A stretch of DNA of 64,000 nucleotides from CAVSIP01 sp963728075 (lineage in GTDB: Bacteria; Actinomycetota; Actinomycetes; JAFAQI01; DASSKL01). Under the pieces are notes generated by a model. It worked only from the letters and a program-made list of their open reading frames with translations. It did no database searches and had not been told where the DNA came from. The stretch lies in assembly GCA_963728075.1 (NCBI GenBank), contig CAVSIP010000001.1, positions 124,001 through 188,000 of the forward strand. Direction: 5' to 3'. The position numbers were made by a program, and so were the translations under genes. This document shows positions 24,689-34,092 of the stretch, one piece after another. Each line of letters starts with the position of its first letter. Position 1 is the stretch's first letter.

Positions 24689-26158
24689 ATGTCCACCGCC
24701 ACGACCGAGCCTGCCGGCGCGCCTCCGGGCAGCCACGATCACGTGCATCCCGGGCTCGCGCTGGCGGTGATCGCCGGTGCACAGCTGATGGTCGTCCTCG
24801 ACGCCACGATCGTGAACATCGCGCTGCCGCACATCAAGTCGGCGCTGACCTTCAGCGACACGTCGCTGTCGTGGGTGCTCAACGCGTACACGCTGACCTT
24901 CGGTGGCCTGCTCCTGCTCGGTGGGCGCGCCGGCGACCTGTTCGGCCGGCGGCGGATGTTCATCGTCGGGGTCCTCGTCTTCGCCCTCGCCAGCCTGCTG
25001 GGCGGGTTCGCCACCAGCCAGGCCTGGCTGCTGTCCATGCGTGCGCTGCAGGGTGTCGGCGGCGCGATCGCCTCCCCGACGGCGCTGGCGCTGGTCACCA
25101 CCGCGTTCCCCGAGGGGCCCGCGCGCAACCGGGCGTTCGGCGTGTACGCGGCCGTCTCCGGCGCCGGTGCCGCGATCGGGCTCATCCTCGGTGGCATCCT
25201 CACCGATGCCCTGTCCTGGCGTTGGGTGCTGTTCGTCAACGCGCCGATCGGGGTCGCGCTCGCCGTGGCCACCCCGTTCGTCATCCCGGAGAGTGCCCGC
25301 ACCTCCGGCCGGCTCGACCTGCCTGGTGCGGTGACCTCGACGGCGGGCATGGCATCGCTGGTGTACGGCATCATCCACGCCGCGACCGATGGCTGGAGCG
25401 ACGCCGTCACGCTGGCAACGCTCGGCGTCGCCGTCGCACTGCTTGCGGCGTTCCTGCTCGTCGAGTCGCGTACGGAGCACCCGCTCATGCCGCTGCGGCT
25501 GTTCCGCAACGGCACCCGCGTGGGCAGCTACGTGGTCATGCTGATCGTCGGTGCCGCCGTCTTCGCGATGTTCTACTTCCTCACCCAGTACGTGCAGGGC
25601 ATCCTGGGGTTCTCCCCGCTCAAGGCGGGGTTCGCGTTCCTGCCCGTGAGCTTCATCATCGTCGTGGTGGCACAGGTGGCGAGCCGGCTGATCTCACTGG
25701 TCCAGCCGCGCCTGCTCATCGCGACGGGCACCCTGCTCGCGGCAGGCGGGCTGTTCTGGTTGTCGCGGCTGACGGTGACGTCGTCGTACGTGACCGACGT
25801 GGTGCCCGCGATCGCGCTCATCGCGGGAGGCATGGGCCTGATCTTCGTCCCCATCACTCTCGGCGCCGTTGCGGGCGTGCAGTCCGAGGACTCCGGCATC
25901 GCCTCGGCGATGCTCAACGTCGGCCAGCAGATCGGCGGCACGCTGGGTCTGTCGGTGCTCGTCACCGTGGCGAGCACGGCCATGCGCGACAAGCTGACGC
26001 AGGGCGTCCCGATGCCCGTCGCTCTGGTGCACGGCTGGGATGCGGCGTTCGCCCTGGGGGCGGTGTTCGCCCTGGTGGGCATGGTCGCGGCCGTCGTTCT
26101 CATCCGCGTCCGGGCCGAGGAGGGTGCCGGTCACGCGGCGATGCTCCCGGGCGGCTGA
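24689..26158 (+). CDS. MFS exporter, DHA2 (EmrB/QacA-like) family
   Basis: 489 residues with about 14 membrane segments. The conserved loop 2-3 motif is GRAGDLFGRRRMF, and motif C-like glycines lie in VSGAGAAIGLILGGIL. The N-terminal VVLDATIVNIALP is the family's D1 motif. It is a proton-driven exporter of amphipathic compounds; the substrate is unknown. Divergent tetR with two operators suggests ligand-induced expression. ATG 24689. Confidence 0.92.
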   Translation: MSTATTEPAGAPPGSHDHVHPGLALAVIAGAQLMVVLDATIVNIALPHIKSALTFSDTSLSWVLNAYTLTFGGLLLLGGRAGDLFGRRRMFIVGVLVFALASLLGGFATSQAWLLSMRALQGVGGAIASPTALALVTTAFPEGPARNRAFGVYAAVSGAGAAIGLILGGILTDALSWRWVLFVNAPIGVALAVATPFVIPESARTSGRLDLPGAVTSTAGMASLVYGIIHAATDGWSDAVTLATLGVAVALLAAFLLVESRTEHPLMPLRLFRNGTRVGSYVVMLIVGAAVFAMFYFLTQYVQGILGFSPLKAGFAFLPVSFIIVVVAQVASRLISLVQPRLLIATGTLLAAGGLFWLSRLTVTSSYVTDVVPAIALIAGGMGLIFVPITLGAVAGVQSEDSGIASAMLNVGQQIGGTLGLSVLVTVASTAMRDKLTQGVPMPVALVHGWDAAFALGAVFALVGMVAAVVLIRVRAEEGAGHAAMLPGG

Positions 26159-26225
26159 CTGATACCTCCTCGAGGTGACGCGGGAGGTCCACGGTCCCCG
26201 GTGTCGTCGCGTTGGGGAGGTCGTC

Positions 26226-26417
26226 GTGGCGTTCGTCGGAGGGCAGCGTCAGGAGCGATTTCAGCAGCGGGTGCGTGAGGTCGGTGCCGATCGCTGCGTA
26301 CTGGTCGGTGTTGATGTCGGCAAGCACGCCGCGCTGGCGTTGATCGCGGACGGCTTCGGGCAGCTGTTGGCGCCAGCGGTCGAGTTCCCCTTGGACACGC
26401 CGGACCCCTCCCACTGA
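26226..26417 (+). mobile_element. IS110-family transposase, N-terminal remnant
   Basis: A reading frame from GTG 26226 gives about 63 residues including LVGVDVGKHAALALIADG, the start of the DEDD RuvC-like domain of IS110-family transposases with its first catalytic Asp, then stops after PLDTPDPSH. The rest of the transposase and any ends are missing. The following 170 bp (26418-26587), before the SpoIIE gene stop, contain nothing recognised. It marks a past insertion at this junction. Confidence 0.65.
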
Positions 26418-26587
26418 GCGAGCGCGCCCGACGTTGCCTCAGCCGCCAAGAGCGAGCTTGCGTGATCAGGGTGCGCCGCCCGGGACGCCACCACGCCGAA
26501 CGACCCGTCAGTGCCGCAGCCGCCGTCCCCTCGACGAGCGGCTCTCCAGCATGCGCAACCAACCGCTTGACACGACCGGACCGCTAC

Positions 26588-28234
26588 TCAGGCCAGTCGT
26601 ACGACGACCACGACCACGTCGTCCTCTGCCTCGCACACGTCGTCCAGCAGGACGTCGCACAGCGCCTCTGGCGGCACGGAGCTGTGCCGCTCGACCGTCG
26701 CGAGCAGGGCGTGCAGCCCCTCGTCGATGCTGCGGTCACGCTGTTCGATCAGCCCGTCGGTGTAGAGCACGAGCGTCGAGCCGCTCGGCGCGGACAGGTG
26801 ATGGTTCGTGCGCTGGGCATCCAGGCCGAGCACGACGTCCGGGTCGCCGTCCAGCAGCCGGGCGCGGCCATCCGGGGTGAGCAGGACCGGTGGCGGGTGA
26901 CCGGAGTTGGACCAGCTCAGCTCCACCCGCGAGCCCGTCGTCCGGGCGGTCAGGAGGACCACCGTGGCGAGGTCGGCGATGCCCAGGTGGCGCACCACCG
27001 CGTCCACCCGCGACAGCACGTCCGCGGGATCTGCTCCGCTGTCCACGGCGATCGCGCGGACGAGGTTGCGCAGCTGGCCCATGCGCGCGGCAGCCTGCAG
27101 ATCGTGGCCCTCGACGTCACCCACGACGACGGCTACGTCCCCGCTGGGCAGCGGGAAGGCGTCGTACCAGTCCCCGCCCACCCGCCGGGTCTCGGTCGCC
27201 GGCACATACCGGGTGCCGATCGTGAACCCGTTGAGCGCGGGCAGCTCCGCCAGCACGGCACGCTGCAGCAGCTCAGCCGCCCCGCGCTCCAGCTGGTACA
27301 TCCGGGCGTTGTCGACGGCGACCGCCGCCCGGCTCGCCAGCTCGTTGACGAGGGCGACCTCGTCGTCCGAGTACGGCATCGCGCCGGTGAGACGGACGAT
27401 GGTCAGCGCTCCCAGCACCCGCCCGCGCGCCCGCAGCGGCGCGACGACCGCCGACTGGGCGCCGAACCGGCGGAACAGCTGCAGCTGAGCGGCGTGCAGG
27501 TCGCTCTGCGGTTCGGCCTGCAGCTGCGGCGGTCCCAGGACGAGCGTCTCGCCGTGGCGGAGCGCTCGGCCAAGCGGGCTGGAGGTGTCGACGAGCCGGG
27601 GCAGCGGGCCGACCAATCGTTTCGCGTTCGTGCCGGTGTCGGTGTGCGCCACGGCAGCCCGGCGCACCTGGTCGGGCTCCTCGAGCAGGTCGACGACGGA
27701 CCAGTCACCCAGGTACGGAACGACGATGTCGGCGAGCCGCTGCAGGGCCTGACGCAGGTCGAGGGTCCCGCCGAGCAGGGCGGTCGCCTCGGACAGCAGG
27801 GCGAGCCGGTGGTTGGCGGCCTGCGCCGCAGCCATCGCCACCCGGTGCTCGGCCTCGGCCTTGCGCTCGGAGGAGGAGTCACGCAGCGCGAACACCGCAC
27901 CGGTGAGCGTCCCGTCGAGGACGATCGGGGCGCCGGACCACGTGACGACGGCCCGCCGCCCGCCGCCGAGCGTCAGCACCTCGTCGCCGTCCGCGGCCCG
28001 GCCCTCGCGCAGCACGGCGAGCAGCGCACAGCTCTCCCGGGGCAGCGGCCTGCCGTCCTCGCTCAGGTGCAGGATGTCGTGCAGGTCGGCGCCGACGGCG
28101 GTGGCCTCCGGACGGTCGAGCAGATCCTCGGCACGCGGGTTCATGGCGGTGAGCCGGCCGTCCGCGTCCACAGCGCACAGGGCCGCCGCGACGGTCTCGA
28201 ACAGTGCGCGCAGCAGCGTCGGTTCCAGGGGCAC
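26588..28234 (-). CDS. PAS-GAF-SpoIIE phosphatase (RsbU/RsbP-like)
   Basis: 548 residues. A PAS-like domain (about 1-120; FETVAAALCAVDADGRLTAMNP) is followed by a GAF domain (about 140-310; GAQSAVVAPLRARGRVLGALT) and a PP2C/SpoIIE domain (about 330-548; VGGDWYDAFPLPSGDVAVVVGDVEGHDLQAA, SNSGHPPPVLL, LYTDGLIE) with metal-binding aspartates in place. Such phosphatases dephosphorylate STAS anti-sigma antagonists in partner switching. GTG start at 28234, 159 bp downstream of the other SpoIIE gene on the same strand. The signal is unknown. Confidence 0.92.
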   Translation of the reverse strand: MPLEPTLLRALFETVAAALCAVDADGRLTAMNPRAEDLLDRPEATAVGADLHDILHLSEDGRPLPRESCALLAVLREGRAADGDEVLTLGGGRRAVVTWSGAPIVLDGTLTGAVFALRDSSSERKAEAEHRVAMAAAQAANHRLALLSEATALLGGTLDLRQALQRLADIVVPYLGDWSVVDLLEEPDQVRRAAVAHTDTGTNAKRLVGPLPRLVDTSSPLGRALRHGETLVLGPPQLQAEPQSDLHAAQLQLFRRFGAQSAVVAPLRARGRVLGALTIVRLTGAMPYSDDEVALVNELASRAAVAVDNARMYQLERGAAELLQRAVLAELPALNGFTIGTRYVPATETRRVGGDWYDAFPLPSGDVAVVVGDVEGHDLQAAARMGQLRNLVRAIAVDSGADPADVLSRVDAVVRHLGIADLATVVLLTARTTGSRVELSWSNSGHPPPVLLTPDGRARLLDGDPDVVLGLDAQRTNHHLSAPSGSTLVLYTDGLIEQRDRSIDEGLHALLATVERHSSVPPEALCDVLLDDVCEAEDDVVVVVVRLA

Positions 28235-28393
28235 CCGCGCGCCGGCCGGCGGGGGTGCAACGTCGTCGTTGATCGCGGCCTCCCGATCAGGGTCGCTGCC
28301 GCGTCGCTGCTTGCGCGGTCCGTTCTGTTTCGCGCATCGTCCTACGGCGAGGCCCTGCTCGGCATCGGTCGAACGGATGGGTTACGGCGACGT

Positions 28394-29476
28394 TCAGACC
28401 GGGCGGAACTCGGCCAACAGCATGGCGAGGTCGTCCCCGAGCGCATCGCCGGTGGCCCGATGCAGCCCGGTGAGCACCCGCTGGAGGGCGGTGCCCGCGT
28501 CGCCGTCCAGCAGGGGTGCGGTCACCTGGTCGAACGGGACGAACCCGCCGTCGCGCAGCCGCGCCTCCACCAGTCCATCGGTGTAGAAGAAGACGCGGTC
28601 TCCCGGTGCGAGGCCCAACGTCGTGGCGGCACCACGCGCACCGAGCCCGAGGGGGAGCCCGTGGTCGCAGTCGACCTCGTGCAGCCCGGTGGTGCGGGCG
28701 ACGAGGGGCGGTGGGTGCCCGCAGTTGAGCACTGTGCAGGTCCCGTTCTCCCGCAGCTCGGCGAGGACGACCGTGACGAAGTCCTCCGGGCCGAGATAGG
28801 GGCGGATGCGCTGGTCCATCTGCAGCGCCACCTCGGCGAGCCCGTCCATGGCCGACGCCGCTCCGCGGAACTCCCCGAGCACGACGGTTGCGAGCCGCAC
28901 CGCGTCGAGGCCCTTGCCGCGCACGTCACCGACGAGCACGCGTACCGCGCCAGGGCGGGGCACCACCTCGTAGAGGTCGCCGCCCACGAGCGCATCGCCC
29001 GCTGCACTTGCGTACGCGGCACTGAGTGCGTACGAGCCCAACCTGGGCGGGACCGGCGCGAGGATGGCGCGCTGGGACACCTCCGCCACCCGCGACACCG
29101 CGGCGAGCTTCCGCTCGCGGCTCTCCCGCTCGTGCACCATCCACACCGCGAGCGGCCAGGACAGGCCTACGGTCACCGAGCGCACCGCCATCTCGGCTGC
29201 GGACGGCTGGTCGTGCAGGAACAGCAGGTGCGCGGCCACCAGCGCGACGCCACCGACCGCCGCCGTGTCACGGGTCCGGGTGCCACTCGCAGCGATGAAC
29301 GCGGCGATCGCCAGAGTGCCGCTGATGTTCCCGGACGGCAGGGCCAGGTCGGCGCCGACCAGCACGGCGACCGCCAGCAGGGCGAGCAGCAGCCAGACGC
29401 CGCGCCGCGTCGGCGGCACGAACGTCGGGGCCTCGGCTCGGCCGGGGCGCAGGCGCCGGCCTGCCGCGGCGGTCAT
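28394..29476 (-). CDS. Membrane SpoIIE-type phosphatase
   Basis: 360 residues. The N-terminal part (about 25-115) has three to four membrane segments (WLLLALLAVAVLVGADLAL and following). The C-terminal PP2C/SpoIIE domain has VGGDLYEVVPRPGAVRVLVGDVRGKGLDAVRLA, LNCGHPPPLV and FFYTDGLVEAR. It would dephosphorylate a STAS antagonist at the membrane. Its ATG overlaps the stop of the upstream HATPase/GAF gene (ATGA, 29473-29476), indicating co-translation and probable partnership. Confidence 0.92.
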   Translation of the reverse strand: MTAAAGRRLRPGRAEAPTFVPPTRRGVWLLLALLAVAVLVGADLALPSGNISGTLAIAAFIAASGTRTRDTAAVGGVALVAAHLLFLHDQPSAAEMAVRSVTVGLSWPLAVWMVHERESRERKLAAVSRVAEVSQRAILAPVPPRLGSYALSAAYASAAGDALVGGDLYEVVPRPGAVRVLVGDVRGKGLDAVRLATVVLGEFRGAASAMDGLAEVALQMDQRIRPYLGPEDFVTVVLAELRENGTCTVLNCGHPPPLVARTTGLHEVDCDHGLPLGLGARGAATTLGLAPGDRVFFYTDGLVEARLRDGGFVPFDQVTAPLLDGDAGTALQRVLTGLHRATGDALGDDLAMLLAEFRPV

Positions 29477-32007
29477 CCCCCCTCGTCGGAGGCGCCGCGC
29501 CGGCGGAAGCGCTCGGCGTTCGCGATGGCCAGCGCCGCCCTCCGGGCGAGATCCTCGGCCAGACCGAGGTCGTCCTCGCCGTAGTGCCGACCGGACTCGG
29601 CGGAGAAGAAGCTGATCGCACCCAGCACCTCCTCGCCGACCCGCAGCGGCGCGATCACGGCGCTGCGCAGGCCCAGCTGCTGCATCAGGGCGAGGTGGTC
29701 GTCGTCGACCGCCAGGTCGCCCAGCAGCGCGTCGGGGATGTCCCGGTGCAGCTCACTGCGCCCGGTACGGATCACCGCCGCCACCCCGGAGGTCGCGTCC
29801 GGGTCCGGTGGGTAGCGCTGTTGCAGCGACCCGGCGAGATCCACCCTCTCCGGATCGGTGTGCGTGACCACCAACGGCCGGTACGTGTCCCCGTCGACCA
29901 TGTGCACGGCGGCCCAGTCGGCCAGGCGGGGGACGGCCAACCGCGCGATCGTCGCGAGGGTGTCGCGCATGTCCAGCGAGGCCGCGAGGGCCTCCGACGC
30001 CTCGGCCAGGAACTCGAGCTTCTGGTTCGCCGTCCGGGCGTGCGCGTCGGCTCGCGCCCGCTCCAGCCCCTGGGCGCAGGTGTCGGCGAGGGACCGCAGC
30101 AGCCCCAGGTCGGCGGGCTCGAGGTGCCGGTCGTGCGGGAAGCTGAGCGAGACCACCCCGATCGTGCCCGCAGCGGTGCCGAGCGGGAGCCAGACGTGCG
30201 CACGGTCGATGGCGGCCTGACCCGCGAGCAGCGGGTAGCGGCGCTCCAGGTCCCCGGTGCCCCGGATGTACAGCGTGCGGTGCTCGCGCACCGCTTCGGC
30301 GGAAGGCAGCGCAGCGTCCAACGAGCTCGTCGCCCAGCGCTGCGCAGACCCGGCGGGCAGCCCGCGGCTGCGCTTGAGCACGAGCCGGTCGTCCTCCACG
30401 AGGAACAGCGTGGCGAGCTCTGCGCCGACCGCCTCGGCCGCGCTGTCCACCATGACCGCCGCCACCTGCTCCTCGGTGCGCGCGGTGGCGAGCCCGCCGG
30501 TGACCTGTTGGAGGTGGGCGAGGCGTGCGGCCGCCGCCTCGGCGGCGTCCCGGGCCTCGCGCTCGGCGGCGTACAGCTGCGAGCGCTCCAGCGCCTGTGA
30601 GGTCTGGGCCGCGAGTGCGACGACGAACTCCCGCTCGTCGTCGTCGAACAGGCGCGGGTGCTCGAAGGAGAACCGCAGCGCCCCGAGCACCCGCTCGCCG
30701 CAGATGACGGGAACCGCGCACATCGCGCGGGTCGTCGGCTCCAGCGGTCCGAGCTCCGGGAAGTGCGCGGCGAGCTCTTCCGGGGACTCCATCCACACCG
30801 GCTCGCCGGTGCGCAGGGCGGTCGCGGCGGGCAGCGCGGCGTCGGCCCGCTCGCTGCGCAGCATCCCGAGCAGGTCGTCGCCGTAGCCGACGACGCCGGG
30901 CACGGTGATGCGATGGTCACCGGCCGGCAGGAGCAGCGCCCCGCCGGCTGCACCGAGAGCGGCGACCCCCTCCGTGACCACCACCCGGGCGACGTCCTGC
31001 TCGGTCAGGGCCTGCGCCAGCGCCGCCGTCACCGTCTGCAGGCGCGCACTGCGGTCGGTCCGCCTCCTTGCGCCTGCCAGCTCGTCGACCTCTTCCAGCA
31101 GCCGTTCCTCGAAGGTGGGCGCAGGCGTGGGTTCCCGTCCGGCGGACACGTCGCGCAGCTGGCGGACCAGGGCCTCGACGTACCACCGGCGGAAGACCCG
31201 GTGCTGGGGAGGTGTCGCCAACGTGAGCAGCCGCGCCGCGCGGGCGTACGCATCCGCCTCGTCGAGGGCCGCGAGGTACTCCTCACCGGCGTCCGCCGAG
31301 GACAGCGGGAGTGCCAGGACCAGAGTCGTGCGCGGCGCTCCGGCCTTGGCCGCGGCCACCGCCTGGCGCTTGATGGAGTGCCGAGCGTCCGCGAAGCGGT
31401 TGACGACGGCCTCGATCATCCTGGCGAGGTGCTTCGGCACGGCCGTGCCGCTGCCCGCCTCGAGAGCGAACTCGCGAACCAGGTTGTCGACGTGGGCCTT
31501 CGCGGCCAGCAGCAGGTCCGTGGGGACGTCGCCCAGGGTCAGCGTGACCCGCGGCTCGGGAGAGTCGTCGTCGTCGGACCACGCGGCGAGGATCGCGTCG
31601 ATGTCCACGTCGTCGGCCGGGACGGCCTGGTCGCCGTCCGGCCCCAGCTCGCACCAGACGACCTTGCCCCCGGGCGTGTGCTCGACCCCCCAGTGCTGCG
31701 CGAGTGCCTCGACCAGGGTGAGTCCCCGGCCGGTCATGGAGTCCGCCGTGGCGACACCGCGCATCGGTGCGTGGTGGCTGTGGTCCTCCACCTCGATCCG
31801 GATGTGCTCGTCAGCGGAGTTGACGCGCACGAGCACGGGCGGACCGGCGTACAGCAGCGCATTGGTGACGAGCTCGCTCACCGCCAGCTCCGCGTCGGCG
31901 ACCAGCCCCGGCTCCGTCCCGGCGTCCCCGAGCCGGGTCGCGACGAAAGACCGGGCGCGGGGCACCGCGTCCGGCTCAGCGCCGAGCTCGATCACGTCAA
32001 AGACCAC
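29473..32007 (-). CDS. HATPase (RsbW-like) / multi-GAF signalling protein
   Basis: About 844 residues. The N-terminal about 95 residues form a GHKL/RsbW-like kinase domain with N-box ELAVSELVTNALLYAG and G-box DSMTGRGLTLVEAL. A helical region of about 180 residues is followed by three GAF-like domains (about 280-440, 460-630 and 650-840; for example MCAVPVICGERVLGALRFS and RSAVIAPLRVGEEVLGAISFFS). There is no phosphatase domain; instead the overlapping next gene supplies one, as if a larger fusion were split. The GTG at 32005-32007 (VVFDVIELG) is chosen; the long upstream frame is shadow. It probably phosphorylates a STAS protein in response to GAF ligands. Confidence 0.87.
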   Translation of the reverse strand: MVFDVIELGAEPDAVPRARSFVATRLGDAGTEPGLVADAELAVSELVTNALLYAGPPVLVRVNSADEHIRIEVEDHSHHAPMRGVATADSMTGRGLTLVEALAQHWGVEHTPGGKVVWCELGPDGDQAVPADDVDIDAILAAWSDDDDSPEPRVTLTLGDVPTDLLLAAKAHVDNLVREFALEAGSGTAVPKHLARMIEAVVNRFADARHSIKRQAVAAAKAGAPRTTLVLALPLSSADAGEEYLAALDEADAYARAARLLTLATPPQHRVFRRWYVEALVRQLRDVSAGREPTPAPTFEERLLEEVDELAGARRRTDRSARLQTVTAALAQALTEQDVARVVVTEGVAALGAAGGALLLPAGDHRITVPGVVGYGDDLLGMLRSERADAALPAATALRTGEPVWMESPEELAAHFPELGPLEPTTRAMCAVPVICGERVLGALRFSFEHPRLFDDDEREFVVALAAQTSQALERSQLYAAEREARDAAEAAAARLAHLQQVTGGLATARTEEQVAAVMVDSAAEAVGAELATLFLVEDDRLVLKRSRGLPAGSAQRWATSSLDAALPSAEAVREHRTLYIRGTGDLERRYPLLAGQAAIDRAHVWLPLGTAAGTIGVVSLSFPHDRHLEPADLGLLRSLADTCAQGLERARADAHARTANQKLEFLAEASEALAASLDMRDTLATIARLAVPRLADWAAVHMVDGDTYRPLVVTHTDPERVDLAGSLQQRYPPDPDATSGVAAVIRTGRSELHRDIPDALLGDLAVDDDHLALMQQLGLRSAVIAPLRVGEEVLGAISFFSAESGRHYGEDDLGLAEDLARRAALAIANAERFRRRGASDEGG

Positions 32008-32074
32008 CGTTGTCCCGATCGACAGGTTTTCGATCGACCGCAACGATTGTGCCCTTGAGCGCCCGGCGGTCCAA

Positions 32075-33334
32075 TCACCCGGTGCCTCGCAGCGTCGCGA
32101 CCAGCGTGTCGTACGCCTGGTCGAACCGGTCACCCAGCGCCGCGACCTGCCGCTGCCGCGAGATCGTGGCGTACGCCGTGGCCGAGCCGGCGCTCGACAG
32201 CTGGTCCAGGGCGTCCGCGAGCTGGACGGTGACATCGTCGAGGTGCTGCGCCGGGGCGACGGCGGAGTCGGGGTAGTCCAGGGGGAACGTCCGGCTGTCG
32301 AAGTCGCGGAACGCGGATGCGAGGCGCGCGTCGGCCGCCTGGATGCACGGCAGCTGTTCGGGCGCGGACCGGCAGGTCTTCGCCTCGGACTGGAACCGGT
32401 CGATGCTGCGGCCGAGCGTGGCGTGCGCCGCATCCAGTGCGTCCAGCAGTGTGCTGCGGCTCGTGCCGGCGCCGGTGGACGACGGCACGGCCACCGCAAC
32501 GGCCTCGGCCGCCGCGCCGAGGAGCAGGAAGCCCGCGAGCAGCGCGGAGGCGGCCGGGCCCAGGCGCAGCGGCGCCCCGTGCCGGCCGGCGCCGGGGGAG
32601 TCGTCGTCCGTGGCGGCCGCCTGGTCCCCGAACAGGCCCCACGGGTACGTCGGCACGCGCAGCGTGGTGTACGCGTCGTAGCGCATCGCGTAGCGCAGTG
32701 CTGCCAGTGTGGCGAGGAAGGCGGGTCGGGGGATGCGGCCGGTGGCGAGCACGGTCAGCCAGATGACCACGGAGGACACGCACCAGCCGGCGGCGACCAG
32801 GGCCTGCACCACGGCCACAGGGACGGTGAGGACGGGCCGGAACAGCACCGCCCAGCGGTTCAGCGGTCCGGCCGCGGGCAGCCTCACGCGGACCGGGTGC
32901 GCGGTGTCGTGCCAGGCGAACGGCGGGTACCGGTCGGTCAGGAACATGAGGTAGCCACTCACCCGGGCCGCGTAGCCGGGCGTCGCTCCGAGGAAGCCCG
33001 CGATCCGGTCGGGGAGGCGCCCCAGCGCCAGCGCGGCGAACCATCCCGCCACCGTCGCCACCGCCGCGGCCAGGGACAGCGGCACGAGCAGCACCAGGTG
33101 TGGCACGGTCAGCGGCAGGCGGAACGCCACGGTGAGCCGGTTGCGGCGGAGGTCGTCCTCGACCGTCACCACCACCGGCACCGGCACCGGCTGCTCCGCA
33201 GGTGGGTCCGCGGTCACCGTCGGCGCGGTCGCTACCGCCACCGCGGCGCGTGGGCGCATCCGCCGGCGGCACGCGGGACAGAACGTGCGCGTGTCCGACG
33301 CGCTGGTGCCGCAGTGCTGGCAGGAGATGGCCAC
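32075..33334 (-). CDS. Zinc-ribbon DUF4389 membrane protein
   Basis: About 419 residues. The N-terminus has a double-CxxC zinc ribbon (CQHCG, then CPACRR), then a Pro/Val-rich linker, a DUF4389-type region with about four membrane segments and the DRYPPFAWHD turn, one further hydrophobic helix, and a C-terminal extracytoplasmic helical region with two cysteines (TCRSAPEQLPC). The GTG at 33332-33334 is chosen; the frame upstream is shadow. The function is unknown. It lies 67 bp upstream of the HATPase/GAF gene on the same strand, so it may be part of that signalling unit. Confidence 0.8.
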   Translation of the reverse strand: MAISCQHCGTSASDTRTFCPACRRRMRPRAAVAVATAPTVTADPPAEQPVPVPVVVTVEDDLRRNRLTVAFRLPLTVPHLVLLVPLSLAAAVATVAGWFAALALGRLPDRIAGFLGATPGYAARVSGYLMFLTDRYPPFAWHDTAHPVRVRLPAAGPLNRWAVLFRPVLTVPVAVVQALVAAGWCVSSVVIWLTVLATGRIPRPAFLATLAALRYAMRYDAYTTLRVPTYPWGLFGDQAAATDDDSPGAGRHGAPLRLGPAASALLAGFLLLGAAAEAVAVAVPSSTGAGTSRSTLLDALDAAHATLGRSIDRFQSEAKTCRSAPEQLPCIQAADARLASAFRDFDSRTFPLDYPDSAVAPAQHLDDVTVQLADALDQLSSAGSATAYATISRQRQVAALGDRFDQAYDTLVATLRGTG

Positions 33335-33363
33335 GGAGACCCAGTCTGGCAGAACGCGCCGGT

Positions 33364-34092
33364 TCAGAACCGGACCACGACGACGGTCACGGCGAGGGCC
33401 ACCATCGCGTACGACGTCGCTTGCAGAGCGGTCTCCAGGGACCGCAGTGCGTCCTGCGCGCTGACCCGGCGCACCGTTCCGTCGTCGAGCGCGACGCGTG
33501 CGTCGACGTCGGTGGCGTGGCGGCGCAGCTGCCGGGCCGGGGTGCTCAGCGCGCACTGCGCCCAGGACAGGGCGAACGCTGCTGCCGCCGCCGGTACGAC
33601 TGCGGGTGGCAGCGTGAAGTCCTGCGCGTAGCACCCGACCACCACCGGGAACACGCCCCAGCCGGCGGCGAACCACACCGGTCCGTGCAGCCGGCCGTCG
33701 AACAGCTCCAGGTTGTAGCCGACGGCGAGCACCACGCCCGCCGCGACGAACGGCAGCAGGCGCAGCCCGCCGTACGCCAGTCCGAGTGCTGCCGCTGCGC
33801 CGATCCCGGCGACACCTGCGGCGAGCAGCCGGCTGCGCGGGATGCTCGTGCGCAGCGGCCGGTCGAGCGCCTCGTCCAGAGCGTGCGCGCCGACCCCCAC
33901 GGCGAGCAGGAAGGCCAGCACCGTCCCGCCCAGCCGCCACAGCTCCCGGCTCGGTGCCACCGCGGCGCCCAGCGCGACGTACGACAGGTGCCACACCGTG
34001 TACGGCGGGTGCAGCACGCTCAGCCAGTCGCGCCACTCGCCGTGCTCCCCGCCGGCCGCGTAGTAGGCGGGGCGGTGCAGCGTCCCGGTCAC
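33364..34092 (-). CDS. UbiA-like prenyltransferase-related membrane protein
   Basis: About 242 residues with around eight hydrophobic segments. HALDEALDRPLRTSIP after the second segment resembles the first Asp-rich loop of UbiA prenyltransferases, and RHATDVDARVALDDG resembles the second, although both are degenerate. The GTG start at 34092 overlaps the upstream methyltransferase stop (GTGA), so the pair is co-translated. UbiA enzyme plus UbiE-like methylase is the usual order in quinone or prenylated-lipid synthesis, but the substrate here is unproven. The frame is open well upstream, which is shadow. Confidence 0.6.
   Translation of the reverse strand: MTGTLHRPAYYAAGGEHGEWRDWLSVLHPPYTVWHLSYVALGAAVAPSRELWRLGGTVLAFLLAVGVGAHALDEALDRPLRTSIPRSRLLAAGVAGIGAAAALGLAYGGLRLLPFVAAGVVLAVGYNLELFDGRLHGPVWFAAGWGVFPVVVGCYAQDFTLPPAVVPAAAAAFALSWAQCALSTPARQLRRHATDVDARVALDDGTVRRVSAQDALRSLETALQATSYAMVALAVTVVVVRF

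Noticed and set aside
26131..26562. A minus-strand open frame across the IS110 remnant
   Set aside because: It runs opposite to the recognisable transposase N-terminus and has no transposase features.
29584..32058. Long plus-strand open frames through the signalling block
   Set aside because: They are complements of the well-supported minus-strand GAF/kinase gene, with Arg/His-rich translation and no motif.
32008..32499. Upstream extension of the HATPase/GAF gene to about 1008 residues
   Set aside because: The added part is Arg/Ser/Pro-rich shadow sequence lying antisense-like within the DUF4389 gene; the conserved kinase domain begins after GTG 32007.
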